A stretch of DNA of 64,000 nucleotides from UBA12465 sp964517325 (GTDB taxonomy: Bacteria > Patescibacteriota > Patescibacteriia > Patescibacteriales > UBA12465): positions 1-64,000 of the forward strand of contig CAZFBV010000001.1 in assembly GCA_964517325.1 (NCBI GenBank), in the 5' to 3' direction. Shown one piece after another: positions 25,242 to 34,296 of the stretch. Numbering within the stretch: the stretch's first letter is position 1; each line of letters starts with the position of its first letter. The notes beneath the pieces were generated by a model, which ran no database searches, was not told the origin of the DNA, and saw nothing but the letters and a program-made list of their open reading frames with translations. The position numbers and the translations under genes are program-made.

Positions 25242-25655
25242 ATGAATTTCGAAAATTTAAATTGGCCGAAGCCGTTAGATTCATCTGACTCCGAGTACGC
25301 CGCGGAATTATCTGAGCGGGAAAGGGCTGATCAGATCATGGCCGAGCAAGAGATGGCAGAAATGGAGAAGACGGCTGAATTAGTCGCAGAATTGGAAAAG
25401 AAAGAGGCAGAAGAGAAGAAAAGCCAACAACAGCCTAAGAGCGATAAGAAGATTTATCCTAAATCCCAGACTCACGTATATCGGTCCAAAGAAACTAATA
25501 ATCAGATAAGCAGGAAGCCGGCTAAAAATATTTTTCCGGCCCGTAAAGCTGCCGAGTATCTGTCTAAATTGAATCCTGAAAAAGAAGAGGGCGGGGAAGA
25601 TGATCGTCCTTTTAGCGATATCTATCCTTATAGCCGTAATCTTAATCGACGTTAA
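25242..25655 (+). CDS. Hypothetical charged coiled-coil protein, 137 aa
   Basis: I do not recognise this protein. The middle (about residues 20-65) is almost wholly Glu, Lys, Ala and Gln with a heptad-like pattern (MAEQEMAEMEKTAELVAELE) and should form a coiled coil. The C-terminal half is basic with many Pro, Ser and Tyr and looks disordered. There is no signal peptide or membrane segment. It sits behind a perfect promoter and 12 bp ahead of ileS, so it is transcribed with that gene. Function unknown. Confidence 0.75.
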   Translation: MNFENLNWPKPLDSSDSEYAAELSERERADQIMAEQEMAEMEKTAELVAELEKKEAEEKKSQQQPKSDKKIYPKSQTHVYRSKETNNQISRKPAKNIFPARKAAEYLSKLNPEKEEGGEDDRPFSDIYPYSRNLNRR

Positions 25656-25667
25656 TCATTAAATCAT

Positions 25668-28598
25668 ATGTCTGACGAACAAAAAACGCCAAATACGAAT
25701 TCTTTTCCTGCGATGGAAGAAGCGGTCCTGAATTTTTGGGATCAGGCGGATATTTTCAATAAGACTCTGGAGAAAGATGCGCCTCAAGGCGATTATGTCT
25801 TCTATGACGGGCCTCCTTTCGCGACCGGCACGCCGCATTACGGCCATATCGTCGCCTCGATCATGAAAGATATCGTGCCGCGTTATCAGACTATGCGCGG
25901 CCATCATGTCGACAGGAAATGGGGCTGGGATTGCCATGGTTTGCCAATCGAGAATATTGTCGAGAAGCAGCTGGGTACCAAGACCAAGAAAGAAATAGAA
26001 GAGCTCGGCGTCGGAAAATTCAATGATCTCTGCCGCGCTAGCGTCATGACTTATGTCGATGAATGGAAGAAAGTCATCCGCCGCCTCGGCCGCTGGGCCG
26101 ATATGGAGAATGCCTATAAGACCATGGATTTGAATTTCATGGATTCTATCTGGTGGGCCTTCAAGCAGCTCTGGGATAAGGATCTGATTTACAAGGATTA
26201 CCGCTCCATGCATATCTGTCCGCGCTGCGAGACGACCCTGTCGCAATCGGAAGTGAGCGAAGGCTATCGCGATATCAAAGATCTTTCCTGCATCGCGAAG
26301 TTCGAATTGGTCGATGAGCCGGGAACTTTCGTCCTCGCTTGGACGACGACGCCCTGGACTTTGATCGGCAATGTCGCGTTGGCAGTCGGGAAGGAGATTG
26401 AGTATGTAAAAATTAAGGTAGCTGATATCAGCTATGTTGCGGCTAAAGAACGCTTAGCTGAAGTTTTTAAAGATCAGGCCTATGAAATTTTAACTTCTCT
26501 TAAAGGCTCCGATCTCGTCGGCAAATCATATAAACCCCTCTTCGACTATTATTCTTCCGATGCTAATCTGGCTAATCGCGCTAACGGCTGGAAGATCTAT
26601 GCCGGTGATTTCGTGACTACGACCGATGGCACTGGCGTCGTCCATATCGCGCCGGCTTTCGGCGAAGATGATATGAATCTCGGCAAGGTCAATAACTTAC
26701 CATTTGTGCAGCATGTCGGCATGGATGGCGTCTTTAAGCCGGAAGTTAAAGATTTTCCGGGGTTGCACGTCAAGCCGCTCGATGACCATACTTCGACCGA
26801 TGTCGAGATCATAAAATACCTGGCGAAGAACGGATTATTATTCTCTAAGGCCAAATATGAACATAGCTATCCGCATTGCTGGCGCTGCGACACGCCGCTG
26901 ATAAATTATGCGACTTCGTCCTGGTTCGTCGGCGTCACTAAAATAAAGGAACAATTATTGGAAAGCGCGAAACATATAAACTGGTCGCCGGATTATCTGA
27001 AGGAAGGGCGCTTCGGCAATTGGCTCGAAGGCGCGCGCGATTGGTCTATCTCGCGCCAGCGTTTCTGGGCGAGCGCTCTGCCGATCTGGGAATGTACCTG
27101 CGGCGAACGCCAGGTCGTCGGCAGCGTCGCCGAGCTGGAGAAACTTACCGGCAAGAAGATCGATGACATACATAAGGATAAGATCGATCCGCTCACTTTC
27201 AAATGCGCGAAATGCGGCGGCGAGATGAAACGCATTCCGGACGTGCTGGATTGCTGGTTCGAATCCGGTTCCATGCCATTCGCGCAGCTGCATTATCCCG
27301 AGGAGAATAAGGAAAAGTTTGATAGTAATTTCCCGGCCCAGTTCATCGCCGAGGGCATTGATCAGACGCGCTGCTGGTTCTATTATCTCCATGTCATCGC
27401 CGGCGGAATCTTCGGCTGCCATTCTTTCCAGAATGTCATCGCTAACGGCATCGTCCTGGCTGAAGACGGCAAGAAGATGTCTAAGCGCCTGACGAATTAT
27501 CCTGATCCGATGCTGGTGATGGAGAAATACGGTTCCGATGCCTTGCGCGCCTACTTATCAGCGGCGCCGGTCATGGCGGCCGAGAATCTTAATTTTTCCG
27601 AAGCTGGCGTCCAGGAATCGCTGCGCAAGAATGTCATGGTCTTATGGAATGTCTATAAATTTTACGAGATGTTCGCGGCTGATGGAAATAATAAGATTAA
27701 AGTCAATGCCAGCGCCAATATCCTTGATAAATGGATCCTAAATAAATTAAATCTATTGATTAAAGAGATAACCGCCGCTATGGAAACCTATAGCTTGCCG
27801 AAAGCGATGCGCCCGATTACGGAATTCATCGATGAAATGTCCACTTGGTATCTGCGCCGCAGCCGTGATCGCTTCAAGTCCGATGACGAAGCCGATAAGC
27901 AGGCCGCGCTCGCGACGACTAAATATGTCTTGATAGAACTGGCAAAGTTGATGGCGCCCTTCACGCCTTTTATAGCTGAGAATCTCTGGCAGAAAGCGAG
28001 CGGCTTTGATTTTAAGGACGAAAGCCGGTCGGTGCATCTGGAAGCCTGGCCGCAAGAGATTGAATTGGCTCCTGAGCAAGAAGACGAAGATCCCGTCTTA
28101 GAAAAGATGGCTTTAGTCCGCCGCCTGGTAGAATTAGGCTTGGCGAAGCGCGACGAAGCCGGAATAAAAATCCGCCAGATGCTGGCGAAGATGACTGTCC
28201 GGGGCGTCGGTATCCTGCCGCCGGAATATCTGGCTCTCATTACCGACGAGCTTAATATTCAAGAAATAGATTTTTCCGTCGTCGCTACCGAGAAGATAGA
28301 AGTAGAATTAGATACGAATATTACTCCGGAACTTAAATTAGAGGGAGCTAAGCGCGAGATCATCCGCTTCGTGAACATGCTCCGCAAGGATGCGGGCTTG
28401 AATCTGCAAGATAAGGCGGCTATCTTTATCGCCGGAACCGAGGCTGCTATGGCTGAGGATATCAAGAAGATGAGCGCCGACATCCTGCGCGATACTCTTT
28501 CATCGTCTTTAGAGATCGTTTCGGAAATGAAAGCTGAATTCAAGAAAGAGGTCAAGGTGGACGGAGCGAAATTAGAGCTGGGCATTAAGAAAATTTAA
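25668..28598 (+). CDS. ileS: Isoleucyl-tRNA synthetase
   Basis: A 976-aa class I synthetase. The HIGH-type motif is PHYGHI (about residues 57-61 with TPHYGHI), and the KMSKS-type motif is KKMSKR near 602-607. LAWTTTPWTL marks the editing (CP1) domain, and DCWFESGSMPFAQ and GIDQTRCWFYYL are typical of IleRS. Zinc-type cysteine pairs (CPRCETTL and CAKCGGEM) and the overall form point to the type-2 (eukaryote-like) IleRS often found in CPR bacteria. It charges tRNA-Ile in the cytoplasm. The NIF3-like gene follows 10 bp later. Confidence 0.95.
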   Translation: MSDEQKTPNTNSFPAMEEAVLNFWDQADIFNKTLEKDAPQGDYVFYDGPPFATGTPHYGHIVASIMKDIVPRYQTMRGHHVDRKWGWDCHGLPIENIVEKQLGTKTKKEIEELGVGKFNDLCRASVMTYVDEWKKVIRRLGRWADMENAYKTMDLNFMDSIWWAFKQLWDKDLIYKDYRSMHICPRCETTLSQSEVSEGYRDIKDLSCIAKFELVDEPGTFVLAWTTTPWTLIGNVALAVGKEIEYVKIKVADISYVAAKERLAEVFKDQAYEILTSLKGSDLVGKSYKPLFDYYSSDANLANRANGWKIYAGDFVTTTDGTGVVHIAPAFGEDDMNLGKVNNLPFVQHVGMDGVFKPEVKDFPGLHVKPLDDHTSTDVEIIKYLAKNGLLFSKAKYEHSYPHCWRCDTPLINYATSSWFVGVTKIKEQLLESAKHINWSPDYLKEGRFGNWLEGARDWSISRQRFWASALPIWECTCGERQVVGSVAELEKLTGKKIDDIHKDKIDPLTFKCAKCGGEMKRIPDVLDCWFESGSMPFAQLHYPEENKEKFDSNFPAQFIAEGIDQTRCWFYYLHVIAGGIFGCHSFQNVIANGIVLAEDGKKMSKRLTNYPDPMLVMEKYGSDALRAYLSAAPVMAAENLNFSEAGVQESLRKNVMVLWNVYKFYEMFAADGNNKIKVNASANILDKWILNKLNLLIKEITAAMETYSLPKAMRPITEFIDEMSTWYLRRSRDRFKSDDEADKQAALATTKYVLIELAKLMAPFTPFIAENLWQKASGFDFKDESRSVHLEAWPQEIELAPEQEDEDPVLEKMALVRRLVELGLAKRDEAGIKIRQMLAKMTVRGVGILPPEYLALITDELNIQEIDFSVVATEKIEVELDTNITPELKLEGAKREIIRFVNMLRKDAGLNLQDKAAIFIAGTEAAMAEDIKKMSADILRDTLSSSLEIVSEMKAEFKKEVKVDGAKLELGIKKI

Positions 28599-28608
28599 TG
28601 ATCAATCT

Positions 28609-29559
28609 ATGACTACCAAAGAAATATTCAACTTAGCGGTTTCCCTAGGCCGGAAAGCGGACTTGCGCGGTGAAGAGCGCGTTGTGAAATATCTGGCTCG
28701 GCAACGGAAGAGATATGAAGAATTGCCGGAAAAAGCCAAGGCCGAATTTGACCAAGAGAAGCTCGTTAATCCTTATTCCGATACCCGCCTCTTGGTTGAT
28801 AATGGCAAGAAAGAAATCAAGAAAATCTTGGCTGGCATCGATATGGAAGGACCGGAATTATTATTAGCCAAGCAGATGGGCGATATCGATCTGGCAATCG
28901 CGCATCATCCCGAAGGCATCGCCTTAGCCGATTTGTCAGACGTCATGCATCTGCAGGCCGAAGTCCTGGCCGATTATGGCGTGCCGATAAATATCGCCGA
29001 GTCGGTTATCAAGCCGCGGATTTCGGAAGTGAGCCGCGGCATATCGCCGCTCAATCATGACCGGTCTGTCGACATGGCGCGTTTGCTTGGGCTGGATTTT
29101 ATGTGCGTCCATACCCCGGCCGATAACTTAGGCGCTAATTTTTTGGTTAAATTATTCAAGGAGAAAGAACAGGAATTGGAAAATGTCGGCGATATCTTGG
29201 AGCTGTTGAAGACTATACCCGAATATCAGGATGCTGTTCGCAAAAAAACCGGTCCGACGATTTTCGCCGGCGCGCCGGAGCATAGCTGCGGAAAAATAGT
29301 AGTCACTGAATTTACCGGCGGCACCTCCGGTTCCAAAGATATCTATGAAAAGATGGCGCAATACGGCATCGGCACGATCATCGGCATGCATATGACCGAG
29401 GAGCATCGCAAGGAAGCTGAAAAATATCATCTCAACGTCGTCATCGCCGGCCATATGGCTTCGGATTCTTTAGGCATGAATTTATTCCTGGATGAGCTTG
29501 AAAAGCAGGGAATCGAAGTCATCCCGACTTCCGGCTTGATGAGAATAAGACGTTTTTAA
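28609..29559 (+). CDS. NIF3-like metal-binding protein
   Basis: A 316-aa protein resembling the NGG1p-interacting-factor-3 (NIF3) family. It has an N-terminal helical region (residues 1-65), then LAIAHHPEGIA, CVHTPADNLGANFL and the late VVIAGHMASDSLGMN. Together these supply the His and Asp metal ligands of the family. NIF3 proteins bind a dinuclear metal site and are linked to GTP cyclohydrolase-like or nucleotide-related chemistry, though their role is unsettled. It lies downstream of ileS and ends before a terminator. Confidence 0.8.
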   Translation: MTTKEIFNLAVSLGRKADLRGEERVVKYLARQRKRYEELPEKAKAEFDQEKLVNPYSDTRLLVDNGKKEIKKILAGIDMEGPELLLAKQMGDIDLAIAHHPEGIALADLSDVMHLQAEVLADYGVPINIAESVIKPRISEVSRGISPLNHDRSVDMARLLGLDFMCVHTPADNLGANFLVKLFKEKEQELENVGDILELLKTIPEYQDAVRKKTGPTIFAGAPEHSCGKIVVTEFTGGTSGSKDIYEKMAQYGIGTIIGMHMTEEHRKEAEKYHLNVVIAGHMASDSLGMNLFLDELEKQGIEVIPTSGLMRIRRF

Positions 29560-29586
29560 AAAAAAGGAGAACAAGTCCAGATAAAT

Positions 29587-29620
29587 AAAAAACCGGAAGA
29601 TTGTGCTTTCGGTTTTTTTG
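29587..29620. terminator. Intrinsic terminator
   Basis: Stem of 13 pairs (29587-29599 with 29606-29618), including one G-U pair, followed by T. The opposite A tract would serve the convergent minus-strand gene too. Confidence 0.82.
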
Positions 29621-29646
29621 TTTTTTTGGTCTTGATCGCCAAGCTT

Positions 29647-30294
29647 TTAAGCTGCGGTTTCATCTTCTTCATGAGTCGGCAGCGGCGAATTCTTAAATAT
29701 TTCCATCTCCGCTCTTATCGAGACTTTTTCGCTTTGATTTGCCGTTTCGATTAAGGAGTTTTCCAATATCCGCAAGACGCGAGCGCGGAATGAATCTTTC
29801 CTTTGGTCGATGTCCCGCGTCAGATGCTTTTTGGTGATGATCAGGCCGATAAAGCGCTTCTCGTCGGTGAAGATATCTTCTAATCCGGTCATTTTTTGCG
29901 CGATATTCTTCAGGACGCAATCGGCGTAGATCTTCGCTAAGTCTTCTGTCGAGAAAGCTCTGTCCATGCTTTCTGTCAGCAATTCCAGAACAATTTCTCT
30001 TTTTCTTTCATCCGGAAGATAGATTCTAATATCTTGGAGGCATTTGCTTAAAGAGGAGGCATCCTTAATCAGCGTTTTGGCGTAGTTATCGAATTTAAAG
30101 TCTTCTTCCCATAATTTGCATAAGGGCAGATCATTAAAAAGCGCCAGAATGCAGTGAAGGCTGCCATTTTCTTCCAGTCTTCTTTTTATGTCATTGACTG
30201 TGAGCCTGATGCTCATATTCCGGAAAAAAAACCATAAAAGGGAACAGGCTATAAGCGCGGCGCCGGCAAGATAGTAGGCCATCGGAGTTTTCAT
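29647..30294 (-). CDS. Hypothetical membrane-anchored helical protein
   Basis: Not recognised. With the ATG at 30294, the 215-aa protein starts MKTPMAYYLAGAALIACSLL, a single membrane helix (about 5-24), followed by a cytoplasmic-type helical domain rich in Lys, Glu and Leu. An upstream ATG at 30327 would add 11 residues. The C-terminus ends in acidic residues. It faces the same way as the next hypothetical gene (30440-30928) but has about 145 bp before it, so separate transcription is likely. Confidence 0.65.
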   Translation of the reverse strand: MKTPMAYYLAGAALIACSLLWFFFRNMSIRLTVNDIKRRLEENGSLHCILALFNDLPLCKLWEEDFKFDNYAKTLIKDASSLSKCLQDIRIYLPDERKREIVLELLTESMDRAFSTEDLAKIYADCVLKNIAQKMTGLEDIFTDEKRFIGLIITKKHLTRDIDQRKDSFRARVLRILENSLIETANQSEKVSIRAEMEIFKNSPLPTHEEDETAA

Positions 30295-30394
30295 GGTAGT
30301 TATCTTTAAAGTTAGACATTGAGGCAAATTATTTTAAAAGGGCTATTGTTGATTTCATATATTACAATGATATCAAATTTCAGTCAATGATAAT

Positions 30395-30422
30395 AAAAAA
30401 AGCTTCTTGGGGGAAGCTTTTT
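30395..30422 (-). terminator. Intrinsic terminator of the 30440-30928 gene
   Basis: A perfect 10-bp stem (30397-30406 with 30413-30422). On the minus strand it is followed by a run of T. It lies 18 bp past the stop codon. Confidence 0.85.
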
Positions 30423-30439
30423 ATAGTTAATGTTGTTCA

Positions 30440-30928
30440 TCAGTGGCTGCCTTGGCCAAAAATCATTTTTAAGGTTGTAAGATAGGGCCGAACTTTGCGT
30501 CTTTGGTTCCAAAGATTGAATTTAGTTATTATTCCGGTCACCGTGAAGGGGAGCATAATTCCGAAACCGAAGATGATAATGCCTAGCCAGAGATATTGCT
30601 GGCGTATCGTTTCTTTCTTTTCGAATAATTCCTGGTTCAGGGCCTCGATCTTCTTCGTATCATAATAATGATTTAAAGAAAATATTTGGTCTCCGTCAGC
30701 TTTTATGAAAGGCCAAGCGTCTTCCGGAATGCCCAAGTTCTTGAGGTCTGAATTATTCAATCCGATCGGAGCGCGGTAGACTATTTTGAGATCATTTCTA
30801 TAATGTTTAAGCACGAAAGTTGTATAATTTCCGCCCTTTTGCATTATAATCGTTTCTTCGGTTTCGCTAGCGCCGGCATAGCTAGCGATAGCTGCAAGCA
30901 ACAGCATTGATAAGATCATCTTTTTCAT
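30440..30928 (-). CDS. Hypothetical exported single-pass membrane protein
   Basis: Not recognised. The 162-aa protein has a clean signal peptide (residues 1-20, MKKMILSMLLLAAIASYAGA). An external domain of about 90 aa contains VLKHYRNDLKIVYRAPIGLN, and a short Gln/Glu-rich helix leads into a membrane helix near 114-136 (YLWLGIIIFGFGIMLPFTV). A basic cytoplasmic tail follows. A membrane-anchored sensor or adaptor is possible. It is monocistronic with its own terminator. Confidence 0.7.
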   Translation of the reverse strand: MKKMILSMLLLAAIASYAGASETEETIIMQKGGNYTTFVLKHYRNDLKIVYRAPIGLNNSDLKNLGIPEDAWPFIKADGDQIFSLNHYYDTKKIEALNQELFEKKETIRQQYLWLGIIIFGFGIMLPFTVTGIITKFNLWNQRRKVRPYLTTLKMIFGQGSH

Positions 30929-31055
30929 CTTTTTAGGGGTTTAAGTTATGTGCAGATGATGAATTATTTTTTTAGAAAAGTACTATTATTCGGTAAAAAA
31001 AATTGTATCATTTAATTTTAATTTAGTCAATATTTCAAAAAATGAGAATTTGGAT

Positions 31056-31067
31056 TATACTTATAAT
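31056..31067 (+). promoter_or_regulatory. Overlapping -10 boxes before trhP
   Basis: TATACT (31056-31061) and TATAAT (31062-31067) lie next to each other, 20-26 bp before the ATG. The -35 region is poor. The rest of the gene-free stretch 30929-31087 is AT-rich with nothing else recognised. Confidence 0.5.
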
Positions 31068-31087
31068 ATAAAAATTGGCTAATATAT

Positions 31088-32380
31088 ATGAAAAAAATAG
31101 AACTATTGGCCCCGGCCGGAAATACTATCAAGATGAAAACTGCCTACGCCCACGGCGCTGATGCGGTTTATTTGGGTATTCCGGATTTTTCTCTGCGCGT
31201 CAGGATCAATGACTTCGGCTTGAAAGAAGTAGGAGAAGCGATCAGATATGCGCACGATCTAGGAAAAAAAGTTTATGTGACTATCAATATCTTCGCGCAT
31301 AATGAGCATCTGAAAAAATTACCGGTCTATCTCCGTAAATTAAAAGCTCTGCGGGCCGATGCGCTCATAATCTCTGATCCGGGGATAATCGCGCTCGTAA
31401 AGAAATCCTGGCCGCAAGCGGAGATCCATCTGTCAACGCAAGCGAATTGCACTAATTCGGAAGCCGTGAAGTTCTGGGTGCGGCAGGGAGTGAAGCGGAT
31501 AATCTTGGGCCGGGAAGTGACTTTGCAAGAAATCAGAGAGATCCATCGTGCCGTTCCTAAAGTGGAATTAGAATATTTCGTCCATGGGGCGATGTGCATG
31601 GCTTATTCCGGCCGCTGTTTCTTGTCTAAGCTATTCGTCGATCGGAGCGGCAATCTCGGCGATTGCGCCCAGCCTTGCCGCTGGAAATATGATGTTAATC
31701 GCTATGCCTTGAAAGCCGAGGGACATCCCGAGGAATTAGAATTAGTGGAAGAGAAGCATGGCGCTTATCTCTTGAACTCCAAAGACATGTGCCTGATAAA
31801 GTATCTGCGGGAACTGACGGATGCGGGCATTACGAGCTTTAAGATCGAAGGCCGGGCCAAGAGCGTCTATTATCAAGCGACCGTCGTAGGCATCTATCGC
31901 CGCGCTTTGACCGCGCTGGAGAAAAAAATTCCGGCTGCTAAATTGAAGAAAGAATTGGATTATCTTTTTTCCGAATTGGACACCAAGCTGGTCCACCGCG
32001 GCTATACGGCCGGCTTCCTGCTGGGTGGGAAGGCGGATCAGAATATTTCCGATTCGCACCAGAAGAGCGCTTGGGAATTCTGCGGCCAGACTTTAGGAGA
32101 GATATCTGCCCAAACGCGCCGCCAGCTGGAAAGATTGCGGCTGGATAATCCGATCGTCTTTCAGGTCCACAACACTATCCAGACCGGTGGCGAGATAGAG
32201 ATAATCAGACCCGGATATGATATAATCAAGATACGCCCGGCGATTATCTGGAACGCTGAAACCGGAGAAGAAATGGAAGAAGCGCATGGCGGCGGAGGCG
32301 GCCGGATCGCAATTATCGGTCTGCCGGAAAACGCCGGACCGGTTCCTCCATTATCGGTCATAAGAAGATTGGTAAAATAA
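31088..32380 (+). CDS. trhP: U32 family peptidase-like tRNA hydroxylation protein
   Basis: A 430-aa U32-family protein (YegQ/TrhP group). It opens IELLAPAGNTIKMKTAYAHG, followed by GADAVYLG, LSTQANCTN and the four conserved cysteines in HGAMCMAYSGRC and DCAQPCRW, then SFKIEGRAKS. Members of this group are involved in prephenate-dependent 5-hydroxyuridine formation in tRNA, and the cysteines may hold an iron-sulfur cluster. It is about 430 aa where E. coli TrhP has about 450. It is followed by ruvA on the same strand. TrhP, RlhA and UbiU are hard to separate by eye; TrhP fits best. Confidence 0.8.
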   Translation: MKKIELLAPAGNTIKMKTAYAHGADAVYLGIPDFSLRVRINDFGLKEVGEAIRYAHDLGKKVYVTINIFAHNEHLKKLPVYLRKLKALRADALIISDPGIIALVKKSWPQAEIHLSTQANCTNSEAVKFWVRQGVKRIILGREVTLQEIREIHRAVPKVELEYFVHGAMCMAYSGRCFLSKLFVDRSGNLGDCAQPCRWKYDVNRYALKAEGHPEELELVEEKHGAYLLNSKDMCLIKYLRELTDAGITSFKIEGRAKSVYYQATVVGIYRRALTALEKKIPAAKLKKELDYLFSELDTKLVHRGYTAGFLLGGKADQNISDSHQKSAWEFCGQTLGEISAQTRRQLERLRLDNPIVFQVHNTIQTGGEIEIIRPGYDIIKIRPAIIWNAETGEEMEEAHGGGGGRIAIIGLPENAGPVPPLSVIRRLVK

Positions 32381-32411
32381 TAAGCTGGTAAAATAAAATT
32401 GTCTTAAAGAT

Positions 32412-32993
32412 ATGATTTCATTCTTGCGCGGCCGGATAATCAACAAAGGCCTCAATTACGCGATCCTAGAAACGCATGATATCGGCTATCAGGTTTTTAT
32501 GGGAGAGACTTTGCTCAACGATTTGAAAATCGATAAGGAAGTAGAATTATATACTCATCATCAGATTAAGGAAGACGCCAGCGATCTGTACGGCTTCAAA
32601 TCTTTGGAAGATTTAGAATTATTCGAACTCTTGCTGACTGTTTCCGGCGTCGGGCCGAAGTCGGCGCTCGGAGTGCTCAGTATCGCCGCGGCTGGCGATA
32701 TCAAGGAGGCAATTATCCGCGGCGATGCTAATCTCCTGACCAAGGTTTCCGGCATCGGCAAGAAGACGGCCGAACGCCTGGTCTTAGAATTAAAGACTAA
32801 GATAATGCGCCTTGGCGGCAGTTCATTCGCTCTGAATTCCGCCATGTCTTCCGGCAGCGATGAGATAGACGCGCTTATGACTCTCGGCTATTCCTTATCG
32901 GAAGCGCGCGCAGCTTTGAATCTCGTCGCTGCGGACTTGGTCGATAGCGGCGCCAGGGTGAAGGCGGCCCTGAAGAAGATGAGGCAGAAATAA
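32412..32993 (+). CDS. ruvA: Holliday junction DNA helicase subunit RuvA
   Basis: A 193-aa protein with the three RuvA parts. The N-terminal OB domain contains YAILETHDIGYQVFM. Two helix-hairpin-helix motifs follow: LLTVSGVGPKSALGVLS and LTKVSGIGKKTAERLVLEL. A short C-terminal domain (DALMTLGYSLSEARAAL) contacts RuvB. It binds four-way junctions as a tetramer. RuvB and RuvC are not in the window. Confidence 0.95.
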   Translation: MISFLRGRIINKGLNYAILETHDIGYQVFMGETLLNDLKIDKEVELYTHHQIKEDASDLYGFKSLEDLELFELLLTVSGVGPKSALGVLSIAAAGDIKEAIIRGDANLLTKVSGIGKKTAERLVLELKTKIMRLGGSSFALNSAMSSGSDEIDALMTLGYSLSEARAALNLVAADLVDSGARVKAALKKMRQK

Positions 32994-33018
32994 TTTAGGC
33001 GCGTGAATATATAACCGC

Positions 33019-34218
33019 ATGACGTTAGAAGATATAAATTTTTTGAAGTCCGAGAACGGACGCGAGCTATTGCAGCGATATGAATCTTATCGGGAAGAAG
33101 ATTTGTATCGTTTGTTGTTTAAGGGCGCCGGCGAGCCGGAGTATAAGTTTTTTCCCGGAATGGTGACGCTGATAAAATTAAGGCGCCAAGCTGCGAAAAA
33201 ATTCGCGCGCGCCGCAGAGATGTTCTTTACGCCGCTTAATCTGGAGCAGTCGACGAGCGAGATTATTTCCGAACATATCGCTCGGCGTTTCCGGCCGGAG
33301 TGGAAAGTCGCCGATCTGACCTGCGGTCTGGGCGGCAATCTGATTCCGCTAGCGGAGCGCTGCCGTTTGGCGGTCGCAGTCGATAAGCTGGATAGCAATA
33401 TCGCTTGCGCTCAGGCTAACGCCGCCGCTTATGGAGTCGCTGAAAAGATAGAATTCATCGTGGGCGACGCTTATGACAATATCCGCCCCGATGTCGACGC
33501 CTTTTTCCTTGATCCGGCCAGGGATAGGGAAGGCAAGACGAAAACGCGCTCCTTGGCCAACTCCGGGCCGGCTCTGTTCAAGATCTTGCCGGAAATATTC
33601 AAGATCACCCATAACGTCGGCGTGAAGATATCGCCCGCTTTTGACTATAAGGAGTTGGAAACTCTGCCGGAGAAGCCGGAAATCGAAGTCATTGCCGAGG
33701 ATAATAATTGCAAGGTGGCAATGCTGTGGTTCGGAGAGCTGAAAACTGCGTCCGAGCGCCGAGCGACTATCCTAACAAAAAGCGCCGTCTATGATTTCAC
33801 TGTTTCCGAGACTCGCCCGCTAGTCCCGATTTCTCCGCGACCGGAAAATTTTCTTTATGAACCTAATAAGGCGATCATCAAAGCTCATTTGATCGAAGAA
33901 CTGGCGGCTTCTTACGGCCTATCGAAAATCAATCGCCAGCTATCCTTCTTGACCGGAGACGCTCTCGTCGGGACCGATAAGCCGGGAATTTTCCGGATAT
34001 TCAAGATCAGGGCTTGCTGCCCCTTCGCTCTCAAGGAATTGAAGGCTTATCTTAAAGCCGAGAATATCGTCCGCGTTAATATCATCACGAAAAGGTTTCC
34101 GCTCCAGCCCGAAGAATTATACAAGAAACTGAAATTGAAAGAGGGCGGCGATCTCTTCTTGATCGTGACAGTTTTGGGCGATGAGGAACGCTATTATATG
34201 CTGGCGGAACGCGCTTAA
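33019..34218 (+). CDS. Class I methyltransferase with THUMP-like domain
   Basis: A 399-aa protein. An N-terminal helical segment precedes the methyltransferase core with motif I VADLTCGLGGNLIPLAE, AVAVDKLD and AFFLDPARD (a DPAR-type catalytic loop). The C-terminal third (NYEPN-like FLYEPNKAIIKAHLIEELA, and the closing EGGDLFLIVTVLGDE) is the THUMP-like/ferredoxin-like part seen in the PG_1098 family. RNA is the probable substrate. No specific target is known to me. It lies 26 bp after ruvA. Confidence 0.82.
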   Translation: MTLEDINFLKSENGRELLQRYESYREEDLYRLLFKGAGEPEYKFFPGMVTLIKLRRQAAKKFARAAEMFFTPLNLEQSTSEIISEHIARRFRPEWKVADLTCGLGGNLIPLAERCRLAVAVDKLDSNIACAQANAAAYGVAEKIEFIVGDAYDNIRPDVDAFFLDPARDREGKTKTRSLANSGPALFKILPEIFKITHNVGVKISPAFDYKELETLPEKPEIEVIAEDNNCKVAMLWFGELKTASERRATILTKSAVYDFTVSETRPLVPISPRPENFLYEPNKAIIKAHLIEELAASYGLSKINRQLSFLTGDALVGTDKPGIFRIFKIRACCPFALKELKAYLKAENIVRVNIITKRFPLQPEELYKKLKLKEGGDLFLIVTVLGDEERYYMLAERA

Positions 34219-34235
34219 ATCCCCCTTAAATCGCC

Positions 34236-34264
34236 TTTACAAGAGCCGGTTTTTTGGTTAAGAT
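34236..34264 (+). promoter_or_regulatory. Sigma70-type promoter for proS-mreBCD
   Basis: TTTACA (34236-34241), a 17-bp spacer and TAAGAT (34259-34264), about 32 bp before the proS ATG. Confidence 0.6.
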
Positions 34265-34296
34265 ATAGATAATTAAACACCCTTTTTTAAATATTT

